From positions 1-38,242 of the forward strand of contig JAIEPK010000388.1 of assembly GCA_019749875.1 (NCBI GenBank): DNA of 38,242 bases. Direction: 5' to 3'. The notes beneath the pieces are model-generated. The model was not told the origin of the DNA. It ran no database searches and saw only the letters and a list, made by a program, of their open reading frames with translations. Position 1 is the first letter of the stretch. Every line of letters starts with the position of its first letter. Both the position numbers and the translations under genes were made by a program. The stretch is from Candidatus Binatia bacterium. GTDB taxonomy: Bacteria; Desulfobacterota; Binatia; UBA12015. Below, piece by piece: positions 1 through 8,503 of this stretch.

Positions 1-226
1 CGCTCGCGGCGGCGGCGTCGATCGCGATCGGCGCGCGCGGCGCGCTGCCCCGTGCCGTCGTCGACGAGAGCGGGTCGCCTGCGTGCGACGACGTGCGGTC
101 ACGCCACGCGTCGAGCGCGGCGCTCGCCGCGAACAGCAGGGCTCCTCCGGCGATCAGGTGGAGCAGCGGCTCCGCGCGCAGCGCGCGTCGTCGCGAGATC
201 GTCGCACGGCCGCTCGCGAGGCTCAC
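1..226 (-). CDS. Membrane-anchored peptidyl-prolyl isomerase-like protein, N-terminal part only
   Basis: Only the first 75 codons are present; the gene runs off the left edge. The GTG start overlaps the TGA of the upstream DUF3604 gene (GTGA), which suggests translational coupling. The visible protein has a basic N-terminus, then EPLLHLIAGGALLF (residues 19-32), which continues as one hydrophobic helix to about residue 38, followed by a Ser/Ala/Arg-rich stretch. An 'EPLLH-(F/L)-L-x-G-A-x-L-F' membrane anchor is typical of PpiC-type peptidyl-prolyl cis-trans isomerases that sit beside DUF3604 genes in proteobacteria. The catalytic parvulin domain lies outside the window, so the family call is inferred from the anchor and the neighbour. 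Confidence 0.5.
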   Translation of the reverse strand, partial: MSLASGRATISRRRALRAEPLLHLIAGGALLFAASAALDAWRDRTSSHAGDPLSSTTARGSAPRAPIAIDAAAAS

Positions 227-2742
227 GACGCGCCCTCCGCGTTGCTCGGCCGGTACCAGATGGGCGACGTCCAGGCGCGCTGCTGGACGGTCGACGGCAC
301 GAGGCCGGAGCAGCACTGCTGGTACTCCCAGCGCGTGTACGAGAGCGGCGTCTCGCAGACGCCGCCGCCGCACTCCGCGTCGCCCGAGCAGCCGCGACCG
401 TTGAACGCCGGATCGGTCGAGCCGCAGGTGCCCGCCGGACGGCTGCAATCGACGCCGCGCGCGTTGCAGTACAGCTGGTTCCAGCGACAGCTCGGCTGCT
501 CCAGGACGCGCGCGTAGTAGAACGCGTGCTGCGCGGGATCGAACTGCGGATCCTGCCAGACGCCGCACAGGGTCGCGCGACCGACGCCGGTCGGCCGGCA
601 CGTGCGCAGATCGACCGCCGCCGCGTCGCCGCCGGGCAGCGCGCGCGTGTCGCGCACGATCGGCTTGGTGCCGTCGCCGGTGGCCGGGACGTCGAACACC
701 TGCTCGTGCGTGGCACCGCCGGCGTCGACCCAGCCCTTGATGATCTGCACGCGGTCGAGCTTCGTGCCGGGATGATTCGGCCAGCCCGGATCCATCGCCG
801 CGCTCACCGCGAAGCGCGGCGCCGCGCTCGAGTGCGCGAGCGTGCCGCCCATCGGCACCCCGCTCGCGTAGCCGCGCGCGGCGAAGTCGCCGCGTCCGCA
901 CATGTCGGCGGGCACGTCGGGTCCGCCGAAGAAGCGCACCGTCGGCCGCGTGCCGCTGGTCGCGTAGGTCTCGCGGCGCGCGAGGGCCGCGAAGATCGAG
1001 TCGCGCGAGTTCTCCTCCGCCCAGGCGACCGTCAAGCCGCCGCCGTTGGTCTCGAGGCCCAGATAGTACTTCTCGTTCAGGATCTGCGCCGACACCGCGA
1101 AGCTCTGATCGCCGTGCGCGCCGTGCCGCGCGTAGTCGACCTCCTCGCTGTGGCCCGGCGTGCCGTTGTGGTTGTCGAGCCCGCCGACGAAGCCGAGCTG
1201 GAACGGATTGACGCCGTGCTGCGCATCGTAGGCGATGCCGTTCTCGAGCGTGTTGCGGACGTACGACGCCGGCGGCAGGTTCTCCGGCGTGCGGTCCTCG
1301 GGTGCCAGCCACTCGCCGCCGAGGCGGTCGAAGCTCTCGTTCTCGAAGCTGCACTCCTCGTCGGTCGCGTTCCACGCGCCGGGCATCGACGCCATGAAGC
1401 GGCACTCCGACGAGCCCTTGATCTGCATCATCTCGACCAGCGGCTCCATCTCGCTGCGCACGCGCGCCTCGTCGAGGCTCTCGGGCGTGAGGAACATCGC
1501 ACCGCCGCTCAGGTTCGAGTTGTGCGGGATCGACAGCACGTCGCAGCGCGGGTGCTCCGCCGGGCGTGCCTTGCAGCGTGCGCGCAGGTCGTCGAGGAGC
1601 TGCTGCGGCGAGCCGATCGGGTAGGGCCGCGTGCAGTCGGCGCCGTTGCCGCAGCCGACCGGCGCCTCGACGTTGCTGATCGGCAGCGCCAGCACGTCGT
1701 CGTTCCGGAAGATGACGTTGCGGTGCATGTTGTCGTAGCCGCTGTTGCCCGGGTAGTCGCTGGTGCACGCCTGGCTCGCACCCGGCGGTGCCGCGGTGCA
1801 GTCGGCGGACGGCTGGCCGGTGTTCAGCTGGTCCCAGCAGGGCAGGGTGGGCGCGTCCTCGCAGCGTCCGGCGCTCATCATCGCCGTGTACTCGTAGGCG
1901 ATGAACGAGGTGAACGTGCACGCCGACGTGCGATCGTAGGCGGCCTCGGCGTCATTCTGGATCTGCTGCCAGACCTGACCCGCCTGCTGCAGGCAGCGCG
2001 CGCCGTCGCCGGCGCGCGTTGCGTCGCAGTAGTCGACGCGCGACGGATTCTCGGCGCCGTTCTCGATCGCGGCGATCGTCACCGCGGCGATGCCGGACGT
2101 CAGGCGCGTGAGCTCCTCGCGAGCGAGCGTGCACAGCGGGCTCGAGTAGCCCTTCGGCGTGCACAGCGTGCTGGTCGCGCCGGTGCGTTGCTGGAGGACC
2201 GTTCCGCACTCTTGACCGCTCGGGCACTGCGCGTCGCTGGTGCACGGGAAGGTCGGCTCGAAGAGGCAGATGTTGGCCTCGCCGAGCTGCTCCGCGTGAT
2301 CGGTGATCGCGGCCCAGTCGAGCGCGCGTCCCTCGGGCAGCTGTGCCGCGCGCGACGCCGTGAACTCGCAGCGCGCCGGCGGCAGGCAGTACGGATACTG
2401 CGCGACCTCGGGCGGCGACGTCGGGGGCGGCGGCTCGGGAGCGAACTGCTCGCGCGTGTCGGTCCACGGCGGCAGGCCGACCACGCCGCCCTTCGCGTAG
2501 CGATACGCGTCGGCCGGGGTGTTGCGCGTGTCGAGGATCGCCGCGTCGAACGAGTACGCCGTGTGCAGGTGCGTCTCGCCGAACAGGGGCTGACGCAGCG
2601 GGTCGTAGTGCGCGCACGGTGAACGATCCTCGGTGCGCTCGAACGGCGGCGACGCGGCGATCGCGAGCCTCGCCACGAGCACGCCCACGACGGTGAACGA
2701 CACGATGAACCACCCGGCCGTCCGGCTTCCGATGCGCAGCAT
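223..2742 (-). CDS. DUF3604 domain protein, exported or membrane-anchored
   Basis: An 839-residue protein starting at ATG 2742, preceded by a GGAGG ribosome-binding site. Residues 11-30 form a hydrophobic signal or anchor helix. The family's opening motif follows: FGETHLHTAYSFDA at 54-67, in a PHP-like histidine context, with 'WAAITDHAEQLGEANIC' further in. The length is normal for DUF3604, whose members are large and biochemically uncharacterised; the HxH and TDHAE motifs suggest a metal-dependent hydrolase fold. The protein is Cys-rich (for example the CRWNQLYCNARGVDC stretch near the C-terminus), which fits disulfides outside the cytoplasm. It forms an operon with the PPIase fragment downstream, and a folding helper would suit a secreted Cys-rich protein. 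The substrate is unknown. Confidence 0.85.
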   Translation of the reverse strand: MLRIGSRTAGWFIVSFTVVGVLVARLAIAASPPFERTEDRSPCAHYDPLRQPLFGETHLHTAYSFDAAILDTRNTPADAYRYAKGGVVGLPPWTDTREQFAPEPPPPTSPPEVAQYPYCLPPARCEFTASRAAQLPEGRALDWAAITDHAEQLGEANICLFEPTFPCTSDAQCPSGQECGTVLQQRTGATSTLCTPKGYSSPLCTLAREELTRLTSGIAAVTIAAIENGAENPSRVDYCDATRAGDGARCLQQAGQVWQQIQNDAEAAYDRTSACTFTSFIAYEYTAMMSAGRCEDAPTLPCWDQLNTGQPSADCTAAPPGASQACTSDYPGNSGYDNMHRNVIFRNDDVLALPISNVEAPVGCGNGADCTRPYPIGSPQQLLDDLRARCKARPAEHPRCDVLSIPHNSNLSGGAMFLTPESLDEARVRSEMEPLVEMMQIKGSSECRFMASMPGAWNATDEECSFENESFDRLGGEWLAPEDRTPENLPPASYVRNTLENGIAYDAQHGVNPFQLGFVGGLDNHNGTPGHSEEVDYARHGAHGDQSFAVSAQILNEKYYLGLETNGGGLTVAWAEENSRDSIFAALARRETYATSGTRPTVRFFGGPDVPADMCGRGDFAARGYASGVPMGGTLAHSSAAPRFAVSAAMDPGWPNHPGTKLDRVQIIKGWVDAGGATHEQVFDVPATGDGTKPIVRDTRALPGGDAAAVDLRTCRPTGVGRATLCGVWQDPQFDPAQHAFYYARVLEQPSCRWNQLYCNARGVDCSRPAGTCGSTDPAFNGRGCSGDAECGGGVCETPLSYTRWEYQQCCSGLVPSTVQQRAWTSPIWYRPSNAEGAS

Positions 2743-2853
2743 GATGCTCCTCCGCTCGCAGTTCGACGCCCGGGACCACCGCGGCGAGCGGCGCCGGCAC
2801 GGATCGGCCCGCGAATCGTTGTCGCTGATCCGTGCGTCGGCTATCGGCGCCGC

Positions 2854-3432
2854 ATGGAGAAAGCTCTAGGGCCGCTGGTCGCGCACCCCGCGGCACCGCC
2901 CTCGCCGGGCGTCGAGGCGCTCGCGTCGGCGGCCCTCGACGCGCGCGGGCTGGTCCTGCGCTGGTCCATCCGTGCGGCGCCGCACCTGGTGGCGGTTGCG
3001 CCGCGGGCCCCACGTCCGGGGCGCCGCGACCGGCTCTGGGAGCACACCTGCTGCGAGGCGTTCGTCGCGGCGCCGGACGGCGACTCGTACCTCGAGCTGA
3101 ACCTGGCGCCGTCGGAGGACTGGGCGCTGTGGGCCTTCGACGGGTATCGGGCCGGCATGCGGGCGGCCGCGTGCGACGCGCCGCGCCTGCGCGTGCTGCG
3201 CATGCCGCGCGAGCTGCGCGTCGACGCGATCGTCGATGCCGCGGCCGTGCGCGGGTTTCTCGGACCGCCGCCGTACGTCGCGGGCCTCAGCGCGGTGGTC
3301 GAGGAGCAGGACGGGCGTCGGTCGTTCTTCGCGCTCGCGCACGCCGGGGAGCGTCCCGACTTCCACGCGCGCGCCTCTTGGACGCTCGCGCTCGCGCCGG
3401 ACGCGGACGCACGAGAGGGGGAGGCACGGTGA
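2854..3432 (+). CDS. DOMON-like domain protein
   Basis: A 192-residue soluble protein with no signal peptide. The core LWEHTCCEAF (61-70) and YLELNLAPSEDWALWAFDGYR (79-99) matches the bacterial DOMON-like β-sandwich family, in which a strand pair carries 'WE-x-TCxEaF' followed by 'YwEfNLSPSgdWaaY-F-xYR'. DOMON domains bind haem or sugars in other proteins; the ligand here is unknown. Its TGA overlaps the GTG of the NamZ-family gene (GTGA), so the two are probably co-translated and may act on the same muropeptide or sugar. The ATG has no Shine-Dalgarno sequence; TATCGG lies 6 nt before it, compatible with a leaderless transcript. Confidence 0.75.
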   Translation: MEKALGPLVAHPAAPPSPGVEALASAALDARGLVLRWSIRAAPHLVAVAPRAPRPGRRDRLWEHTCCEAFVAAPDGDSYLELNLAPSEDWALWAFDGYRAGMRAAACDAPRLRVLRMPRELRVDAIVDAAAVRGFLGPPPYVAGLSAVVEEQDGRRSFFALAHAGERPDFHARASWTLALAPDADAREGEAR

Positions 3433-4634
3433 GGCTCGGCATCGATCGGCTGCTCGCGGAGCCCGAGCTGCGCGCGTGCCTGCGCGGCCGGCGGCTCGCG
3501 CTGCTCGGCCATCCAGCGTCCGTGACGCGCGACCTCGCGCACTCGCTCGACGCGCTCGCCTCCTGCCCTGACGTGAAGGTCGTGGCCGCCCTCGGCCCGC
3601 AGCACGGCATGCGCGGCGAGAAGCAGGACAACATGATCGAGACTGCGGACTTCGTCGATCCGCTGCACGGCATCCCCGTGTTCAGCCTGTACGGCGAGAC
3701 GCGGCGTCCGACGGACGCGATGCTCGACGGCGTCGACGTCGTGCTGGTCGACCTGCAGGACCTCGGCACGCGCATCTACACCTTCGTCACGACGCTGCGC
3801 TACGTGCTCGAGGAGTGCGCGCGCCGCGGGAAGTCCGTGTGCGTGCTCGATCGCCCGAACCCGGTCGGGCGGCCGGTCGAGGGATCGCTGCTGCGACCGG
3901 GCTGGGAGAGCTTCGTCGGCGCGGGGCCGCTGCCGATGCGGCACGGGCTCACCATGGGCGAGCTCGCGCGCTGGTTCGTCACGCGCTTCGCGATCGACGT
4001 CGAGCTCGACGTGATCCCGATGCGCGGCTGGGATCCGCACGCCGCACCCGGCTACGGCTGGCCTTCGGGCGAGCTGTCGTGGGTCAATCCGAGCCCGAAC
4101 GCGCCGAATCTCTCGATGGCGCGCTGCTACCCGGGCACGGTGATGATCGAGGGCACGCATCTGTCGGAGGGCCGCGGCACGACACGTCCGCTGGAGGTGG
4201 TCGGCGCCCCCGACCTCGACGGCGTCGCGGTGATCGCCGAGATGCAGCGTCTCGCGCCGCAGTGGCTCCGCGGCTGCACGCTGCGCGCGTGCTTCTTCGA
4301 GCCGACGTTCCACAAGCACGCCGGCACGCTGTGCGGCGCGGTGCAGATCCACGTCGACCACCCGGCGTACGATCACGCGGCGTTCCGTCCGTACCGGGTG
4401 GTCGCGCTGCTGCTGAAGGCGTACCGCCGGCTGCGGCCCGACGCGACGATCTGGCGCGACTTCGCCTACGAGTACGAGCACGACCGGCTGGCGATCGACC
4501 TGATCAACGGCGGTCCGCTGCTGCGCGAGTGGGTCGACGATCCGGCGGCGACGGCGGCCGACCTCGATCGCGTCGTCGTGCCGGACGAGCGCTCGTGGGA
4601 AGACGAGCGCCGCGCGTTCCTGCTGTACGACTGA
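3429..4634 (+). CDS. namZ: NamZ-family (DUF1343, GH171) exo-β-N-acetylmuramidase-like protein
   Basis: A 401-residue protein from GTG 3429, which overlaps the stop of the DOMON-like gene. Family landmarks are clear: 'GHPASVT' near residue 28, ALGPQHGMRGEKQDN (54-68), 'SLYGETRRPT' (86-95), 'DLQDLGTRIYTF' (108-119), 'LDRPNPVGR', and 'EGTHLSEGRGTTRPLEVVGAP'. DUF1343 was assigned to the GH171 exo-acting muramidases after work on the Bacillus subtilis enzyme, which removes terminal MurNAc from peptidoglycan fragments. No signal peptide is visible, so this copy may act in the cytoplasm on recycled muropeptides, unlike secreted homologues. The family call is firm; the exact substrate is inferred. 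Confidence 0.88.
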   Translation: MRLGIDRLLAEPELRACLRGRRLALLGHPASVTRDLAHSLDALASCPDVKVVAALGPQHGMRGEKQDNMIETADFVDPLHGIPVFSLYGETRRPTDAMLDGVDVVLVDLQDLGTRIYTFVTTLRYVLEECARRGKSVCVLDRPNPVGRPVEGSLLRPGWESFVGAGPLPMRHGLTMGELARWFVTRFAIDVELDVIPMRGWDPHAAPGYGWPSGELSWVNPSPNAPNLSMARCYPGTVMIEGTHLSEGRGTTRPLEVVGAPDLDGVAVIAEMQRLAPQWLRGCTLRACFFEPTFHKHAGTLCGAVQIHVDHPAYDHAAFRPYRVVALLLKAYRRLRPDATIWRDFAYEYEHDRLAIDLINGGPLLREWVDDPAATAADLDRVVVPDERSWEDERRAFLLYD

Positions 4635-4695
4635 CAGCTCGCGCTGGTGCGACCGTCGTCGCGTCGTGCCGTGCGGCCGGCGGGGGCCGGTGCGG

Positions 4696-5034
4696 TCAAG
4701 CAAGGCGCGCGAGGATCACCAGCGAGCCGACGCCCATCGCGATGCCGACGAGCTCGACCGCCGAGATGCGCTCGCCGAAGCCGATCGTGCCGATCGCGGT
4801 CAGCAGCACGACCATCGCCACGCTGTAGAACACGCCGATGGTCGCGAGCTTCAGGTGCTGCATGACGAACACCCAGCCGAACGCGGTCGAGGCATAGAGC
4901 ACGAAGCCGATCAGGAACCAGCGCGAGCGCCATGGCACCGGCTGCTCGCTGGCGAGCTTCAGGAACGAGTCGCCGATCACGCCGATCGCGCTGAACAGCA
5001 TGGTGACGAGGATGGCCTGCGTGGTCGGACGCAT
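4696..5034 (-). CDS. Small four-helix EamA/SMR-like transporter
   Basis: A 112-residue, strongly hydrophobic protein with four predicted membrane helices, the size of half-length drug/metabolite transporters (SMR, ArnE/F or single-repeat EamA proteins) that work as dimers. Typical features are a start in helix 1 with 'FSAIGVIGDSFLKLAS', a helix 2/3 region 'GFVLYASTAFGWVFVMQHLKLATIGVFYSVAMVV', and 'FGERISAVELVGIAMGVGSLVILA' at the end, as in EamA domains. ATG 5034 was chosen because helix 1 begins just after it; TAGGCC lies 8 nt upstream and there is no clear Shine-Dalgarno. It converges with namZ and is divergent from alanine dehydrogenase. The substrate cannot be told. Confidence 0.75.
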   Translation of the reverse strand: MRPTTQAILVTMLFSAIGVIGDSFLKLASEQPVPWRSRWFLIGFVLYASTAFGWVFVMQHLKLATIGVFYSVAMVVLLTAIGTIGFGERISAVELVGIAMGVGSLVILARLA

Positions 5035-5230
5035 GGCGGTCAGGCCTAGCGTTCGTGCGCGGCCGGGAAAAGTGACGGGTGCTGCGCTCGCCTCGGCCGC
5101 GACGCGGCACGCCGGATCGGGCGCGCGCTTCGGGGCGCCGCACGCACGGGCGCTCGCCTCGTCCCGACGCGCGCGTGCGATCCCTCTTCGCCGCTTCAAT
5201 CGTTCGCCGAAGGTGATAGCTTCGCGCCCC

Positions 5231-6334
5231 ATGGACGTCGCCGTTCCGAAGGAGATCAAGGCCGAGGAGAAGCGCGTCGCGATCACGCCGGCCGGCGTGT
5301 CCGCGCTGGTCGCGCACGGACACCGCGTGTTCGTCGAGCGCGGCGCGGGCGAGGGCTCGGGGCTCGCGGACACGCGCTACGAGGCGGCCGGTGCGGTGAT
5401 CTGCGCCGACGCCGACGAGACGTGGTCGCGCGGCCAGCTCGTGCTGAAGGTGAAGGAGCCGGTCGGTCCGGAGATCGGCCGCCTGCGGCGCGACCTGGTG
5501 CTGTTCACGTATCTGCACCTCGCCGCGAGCGAGGAGCTGACGCGGCAGATGCTCGACAGCGGCGTCACCGGCTTCGCCTACGAGACCGTGCAGCTCGACG
5601 ACGGCTCGCTGCCGCTGCTCGCACCGATGAGCGAGGTCGCGGGACGCCTGTCGGTCCAGGTCGGCGCCTGGTGCCTGCAGCACCAGAACGGCGGCCGCGG
5701 CGTGCTGCTGTCCGGCGCGTCGGGCGTGCGGCCCGGAAAAGTGGTGATCCTCGGTGCGGGCATCGCGGGCACGAGCGCGTGCCAGGTCGCGGTCGGCATC
5801 GGCGCCGACGTGAGCATCCTCGACGTCAATCCGACGCGGCTCCGCTACGTGCACGACATCCTCGGCGGCCACGTCACGACCGTCATGTCCAACCGCGCCA
5901 ACATCGAAGAAGAAGCGCTCGACGCGGATCTCGTCATCGGCTCCGTCCTGATCCCCGGCGCGCGCGCGCCGAAGCTGCTGTCGCGTCAGGTCGTCGCCGG
6001 CATGCGGCCCGGGGCGGCGCTGGTCGACATCTCGATCGATCAAGGCGGCACGGCCGAGACGTCGCGGCCGACGACGCACGTCGACCCGATCTACGTCGAG
6101 GCCGGCGTCGTGCACTACTGCGTGACCAACATGCCGGGCATGGTCCCGCACACCTCGACGCACGCGCTGACCAACGTCACCCTCGGCTACGCGCTGCAGC
6201 TCGCGGATCTCGGCACGGACGGCGCGATCGAGGAGAGCGCGCCGCTGCGGCGTGCGCTCAACGTGCGCGACGGGCGCATCGTGCACGCCGCGGTGGCGGA
6301 GGCGTTCCCGGCGCTCGTGTCGCGCAAGAGCTGA
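5231..6334 (+). CDS. ald: Alanine dehydrogenase
   Basis: A 367-residue protein of standard length that catalyses L-alanine + NAD+ + water to pyruvate + ammonium + NADH in the cytoplasm. The catalytic and substrate residues fall at the canonical numbers: Arg15 (EKRVAITP), Lys75 (LKVKEP), His96 (TYLHLA) and Asp270 (DISIDQGG). The Rossmann motif is VVILGAGIAG at 171-180. The start is ATG 5231; the reading frame is open upstream but lacks homology there. No Shine-Dalgarno is present, and TAGCTT sits 8 nt before the ATG. In this locus it could regenerate pyruvate from alanine produced by the aminotransferase at 17.3-18.6 kb and release ammonium. Confidence 0.96.
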   Translation: MDVAVPKEIKAEEKRVAITPAGVSALVAHGHRVFVERGAGEGSGLADTRYEAAGAVICADADETWSRGQLVLKVKEPVGPEIGRLRRDLVLFTYLHLAASEELTRQMLDSGVTGFAYETVQLDDGSLPLLAPMSEVAGRLSVQVGAWCLQHQNGGRGVLLSGASGVRPGKVVILGAGIAGTSACQVAVGIGADVSILDVNPTRLRYVHDILGGHVTTVMSNRANIEEEALDADLVIGSVLIPGARAPKLLSRQVVAGMRPGAALVDISIDQGGTAETSRPTTHVDPIYVEAGVVHYCVTNMPGMVPHTSTHALTNVTLGYALQLADLGTDGAIEESAPLRRALNVRDGRIVHAAVAEAFPALVSRKS

Positions 6335-6447
6335 TTTCCCGCGCTCCGCGCGCCGCGTTTGCGTCGCCGCCGCCCGAGCGTGTACACCCGCGCCGCACTG
6401 CGTGCGGCGTGCGCCACGTCGGCGTGCGCGGGGGAGGGAACACGCTC

Positions 6448-7407
6448 ATGCGCCGGAGGGAACGCTGGATTCCGCTCGCGGGTGCCGTCGCGGCACTCGC
6501 CTTGTCTGCCCTGATCGACGTCCGTCAAGCACGTGCCGACGACGAGACCGAGCCGGCGCCGCCGGCGACCGAGACCGGCAACGACGTGCTCGGCACGCCG
6601 CAGCCGCAAGAAGACGACGGCAAGGTCAACAAGGGCCGCGTGTCGCTGAGCATGGTCAGCGACTTCACCACGGCCTACATGTTCCGCGGCATCCTGCAGG
6701 AGCGCAACGGCTTCATCTGGCAGCCGTCCGCGGAGGTCGGCTTCAGCCTCTTCGACGGCACCGGCAGCGCGTTTCCGAGCATCGACCTCGGACTCGGCGT
6801 GTGGAACAGCTTCCAGAGCAACAAGACCGGCGCGGTGAGCGGTCCGAGCAACCTCTACGAGACCGACATCTACCCGAGCCTGACCATGGGCTTCGAGAAC
6901 GGCCTCGAGTTCTCGATGACGTACTACGTCTACACGAGCCCGAACGGGGCCTTCGATACGATCCAGAACTTCGACATGGGCCTCGCGTACGACGACAGCG
7001 AGCTGTGGGGCGGCGGCTTCAGCACCGGTCCGTCGATCACGGTGAGCTTCGAGACCGACGGCACCAACTTCGGCGACAAGCAGGGCTCGTGGCTCGGCCT
7101 CAACGCCGCGCCGACCTACGTCGCGTTCGCGGAGGAGAAGTATCCGCTCACGCTGTCGCTGCCGCTCGCGCTCGGGCTGTCGCTCAGCGACTACTACGAG
7201 GTCCCCGGGCAGGGCGACGACACCTTCGGCTTTTTCTCGGTCGGTTTCTCGACCAGCGTGCCGCTGGCGTTCATCCCGGCGGACTACGGCGCGTGGAGCG
7301 CGTACGCGGGCGTCAACGTCTACGTGCTGGGGGACAACCTGGAAGCCGCGAACCTCGGCGACAGTCCGTTCGCCGTGGGCACGGGCGGCATCCGCTTTGA
7401 TTACTAG
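6448..7407 (+). CDS. Porin-like outer-membrane β-barrel protein
   Basis: A 319-residue exported protein. The signal peptide spans about residues 1-34, with an ARA-D cleavage site. A Pro/Glu-rich linker is followed by alternating strands beginning 'GRVSLSMVSDFTTAYMFRGILQERNGF', which resembles the TorF/TIGR02001 putative porin family ('D-Y-x-FRGisQ'). The sequence ends GGIRFDY with a terminal aromatic residue, the usual recognition signal for the β-barrel assembly machinery. ATG 6448 follows a purine-rich GGGGAGGGAA site. The gene lies 113 nt after ald and is followed by two strong hairpins, so it ends the transcription unit. The cargo is unknown; the barrel call is fairly sure. Confidence 0.75.
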   Translation: MRRRERWIPLAGAVAALALSALIDVRQARADDETEPAPPATETGNDVLGTPQPQEDDGKVNKGRVSLSMVSDFTTAYMFRGILQERNGFIWQPSAEVGFSLFDGTGSAFPSIDLGLGVWNSFQSNKTGAVSGPSNLYETDIYPSLTMGFENGLEFSMTYYVYTSPNGAFDTIQNFDMGLAYDDSELWGGGFSTGPSITVSFETDGTNFGDKQGSWLGLNAAPTYVAFAEEKYPLTLSLPLALGLSLSDYYEVPGQGDDTFGFFSVGFSTSVPLAFIPADYGAWSAYAGVNVYVLGDNLEAANLGDSPFAVGTGGIRFDY

Positions 7408-7410
7408 CCA

Positions 7411-7455
7411 GGGGGCGCCGCCCCCTCGCCTTGCCCTCGGCGAAGCCGAGGGCAA
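7411..7455. terminator. Double hairpin after the porin-like gene
   Basis: Two perfect stem-loops follow the stop codon. The first has a 6-bp stem, GGGGGC (7411-7416) with GCCCCC (7420-7425), loop GCC. The second has an 11-bp stem, TTGCCCTCGGC (7431-7441) with GCCGAGGGCAA (7445-7455), loop GAA. There is no good U-tract on either side. Because the HepT gene ends on the other strand at 7600, the structure could stop transcription from both directions. Confidence 0.6.
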
Positions 7456-7599
7456 TTCCACTCCCCCGCTCGCCTGACGGCTCGGCCACTCGCCTTCGGC
7501 TTCGCGGGTGGGCCGGTGCCGGGCGGGCGGGTTGCGCGCCGAGGTACTGGTCCGCGCGTTTGGTGTTCGCTGGCAGGCTCTCGCGTGCGATCTCGCCGT

Positions 7600-8022
7600 C
7601 TAGGGCAGAGTCGTCATCCAGGCGCGGATCGCGGCTGAGAACGCGCGGAAGTCGTTCGGGGCGTGCTCGGCGAATCGTGCGACGCGCTCGCGGTCGAGGC
7701 TCAGATAGCCGTGCACGAGGATGTTGCGGAATCCACCGAGCCCGCGAAGGCGTTCGCGCAGCTCGGCCGGCAGTACGCCGAAGTCCCCGAGGCGGCTGAT
7801 GATGTCCTCGTAGTCGCGCGCTCCGACTCCGAAGTGAGCGCTCAAGATGTGGTTGCCCACGTCAAGCACGACCTCGGCACCGAGCTGGAGACCGCGCTCG
7901 ATCGCCCAGTCGTCGCGGAGGTCGACGCCGCTGGTCCGTGTCGCAAGGATACGCTCGAGGCCGGACGCCGCTTCTTCGAGCTTGACCAGGCGCTCTCGGA
8001 CGCTGTCGCCCCTAAGCACCAC
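7600..8022 (-). CDS. hepT: HepT-type (HEPN) toxin of an MNT/HEPN toxin-antitoxin pair
   Basis: A 140-residue all-helical protein of the DUF86/HepT family. The catalytic RX4HXY motif is intact: Arg99-NILV-His104-G-Tyr106. HepT proteins are HEPN ribonucleases that cut mRNA or tRNA; MntA neutralises them by adding AMP groups to the tyrosine of this motif. The gene overlaps the 3' end of mntA by 11 bp if GTG 8022 is used, or 8 bp with GTG 8019. Here the antitoxin gene is upstream, the reverse of the well-studied hepT-mntA order. All key residues remain, so the module may be active. Confidence 0.88.
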   Translation of the reverse strand: MVLRGDSVRERLVKLEEAASGLERILATRTSGVDLRDDWAIERGLQLGAEVVLDVGNHILSAHFGVGARDYEDIISRLGDFGVLPAELRERLRGLGGFRNILVHGYLSLDRERVARFAEHAPNDFRAFSAAIRAWMTTLP

Positions 8023-8452
8023 GGTGCCGCCCGTTGCTGCGCTCGCCCGACTGCCTCCACTGCTCTTCGCGGAATGGCGCCCAGTCGAGATAGCGCGCGC
8101 GCGCGCGCACGACGAAGTCCGTCTCGAGCTCGGGCGATCGAGCGAACAGGCAGCGTCCCGCGTCGACGACCTCGTGCGCGAGGACGATCGGTGCGTCGTT
8201 GAGACTCACCAGGTCGATCGGTGCACCCATGGCGTCGACCAGATCCGCGCGCAGGCGGAGCAGCTCGGCGAGATCGAGGGCGGGAGCGGTCAAGATCGCG
8301 AGGTCGATGTCGCGTACCTCGGTCCGGCCTGGGTCCGCTGCGGAGCCGAACAGGTACACGAGCTGCACCCGCGGGTCGCGGGACAGCGCGTCGCGGGCAT
8401 GCTCGGCCGCGGTGCGGGCCTCTACGGCCGGGATGGGAGCAGCGAGGGACAC
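8012..8452 (-). CDS. mntA: MntA-type minimal nucleotidyltransferase antitoxin
   Basis: A 146-residue protein with the complete nucleotidyltransferase signature GS-X10-DXD (Gly36-Ser37, Asp48-Ile-Asp50) in the context 'LFGSAADPGRTEVRDIDLAI'. MntA proteins use ATP to AMPylate the cognate HepT. The start is GTG 8452; an ATG four bases upstream is in another frame. It lies about 50 bp downstream of potA on the same strand, so read-through is possible, but the pair is most likely an independent acquired module. Confidence 0.88.
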   Translation of the reverse strand: MSLAAPIPAVEARTAAEHARDALSRDPRVQLVYLFGSAADPGRTEVRDIDLAILTAPALDLAELLRLRADLVDAMGAPIDLVSLNDAPIVLAHEVVDAGRCLFARSPELETDFVVRARARYLDWAPFREEQWRQSGERSNGRHRGA

Positions 8453-8503
8453 TCATCGCTCCATACCACGGAACGGATGCGCGTTGGCACCCGATCGAGC
8501 GCG

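Noticed and set aside
52-2622. An 856-codon open frame on the plus strand opposite the DUF3604 gene
   Set aside because: Composition is mostly Arg/Ala/Val with no domain, as expected for an antisense shadow in GC-rich DNA; the minus strand has a signal peptide, RBS and family motifs.
4635-4695. CCGGC-GGGG-GCCGG as a terminator between namZ and the EamA-like gene
   Set aside because: The stem is only 5 bp and such runs are frequent by chance in this composition.
5000-5230. Upstream extension of alanine dehydrogenase
   Set aside because: The open frame before 5231 is Arg-rich without homology, and residue numbering from ATG 5231 matches canonical catalytic positions exactly.
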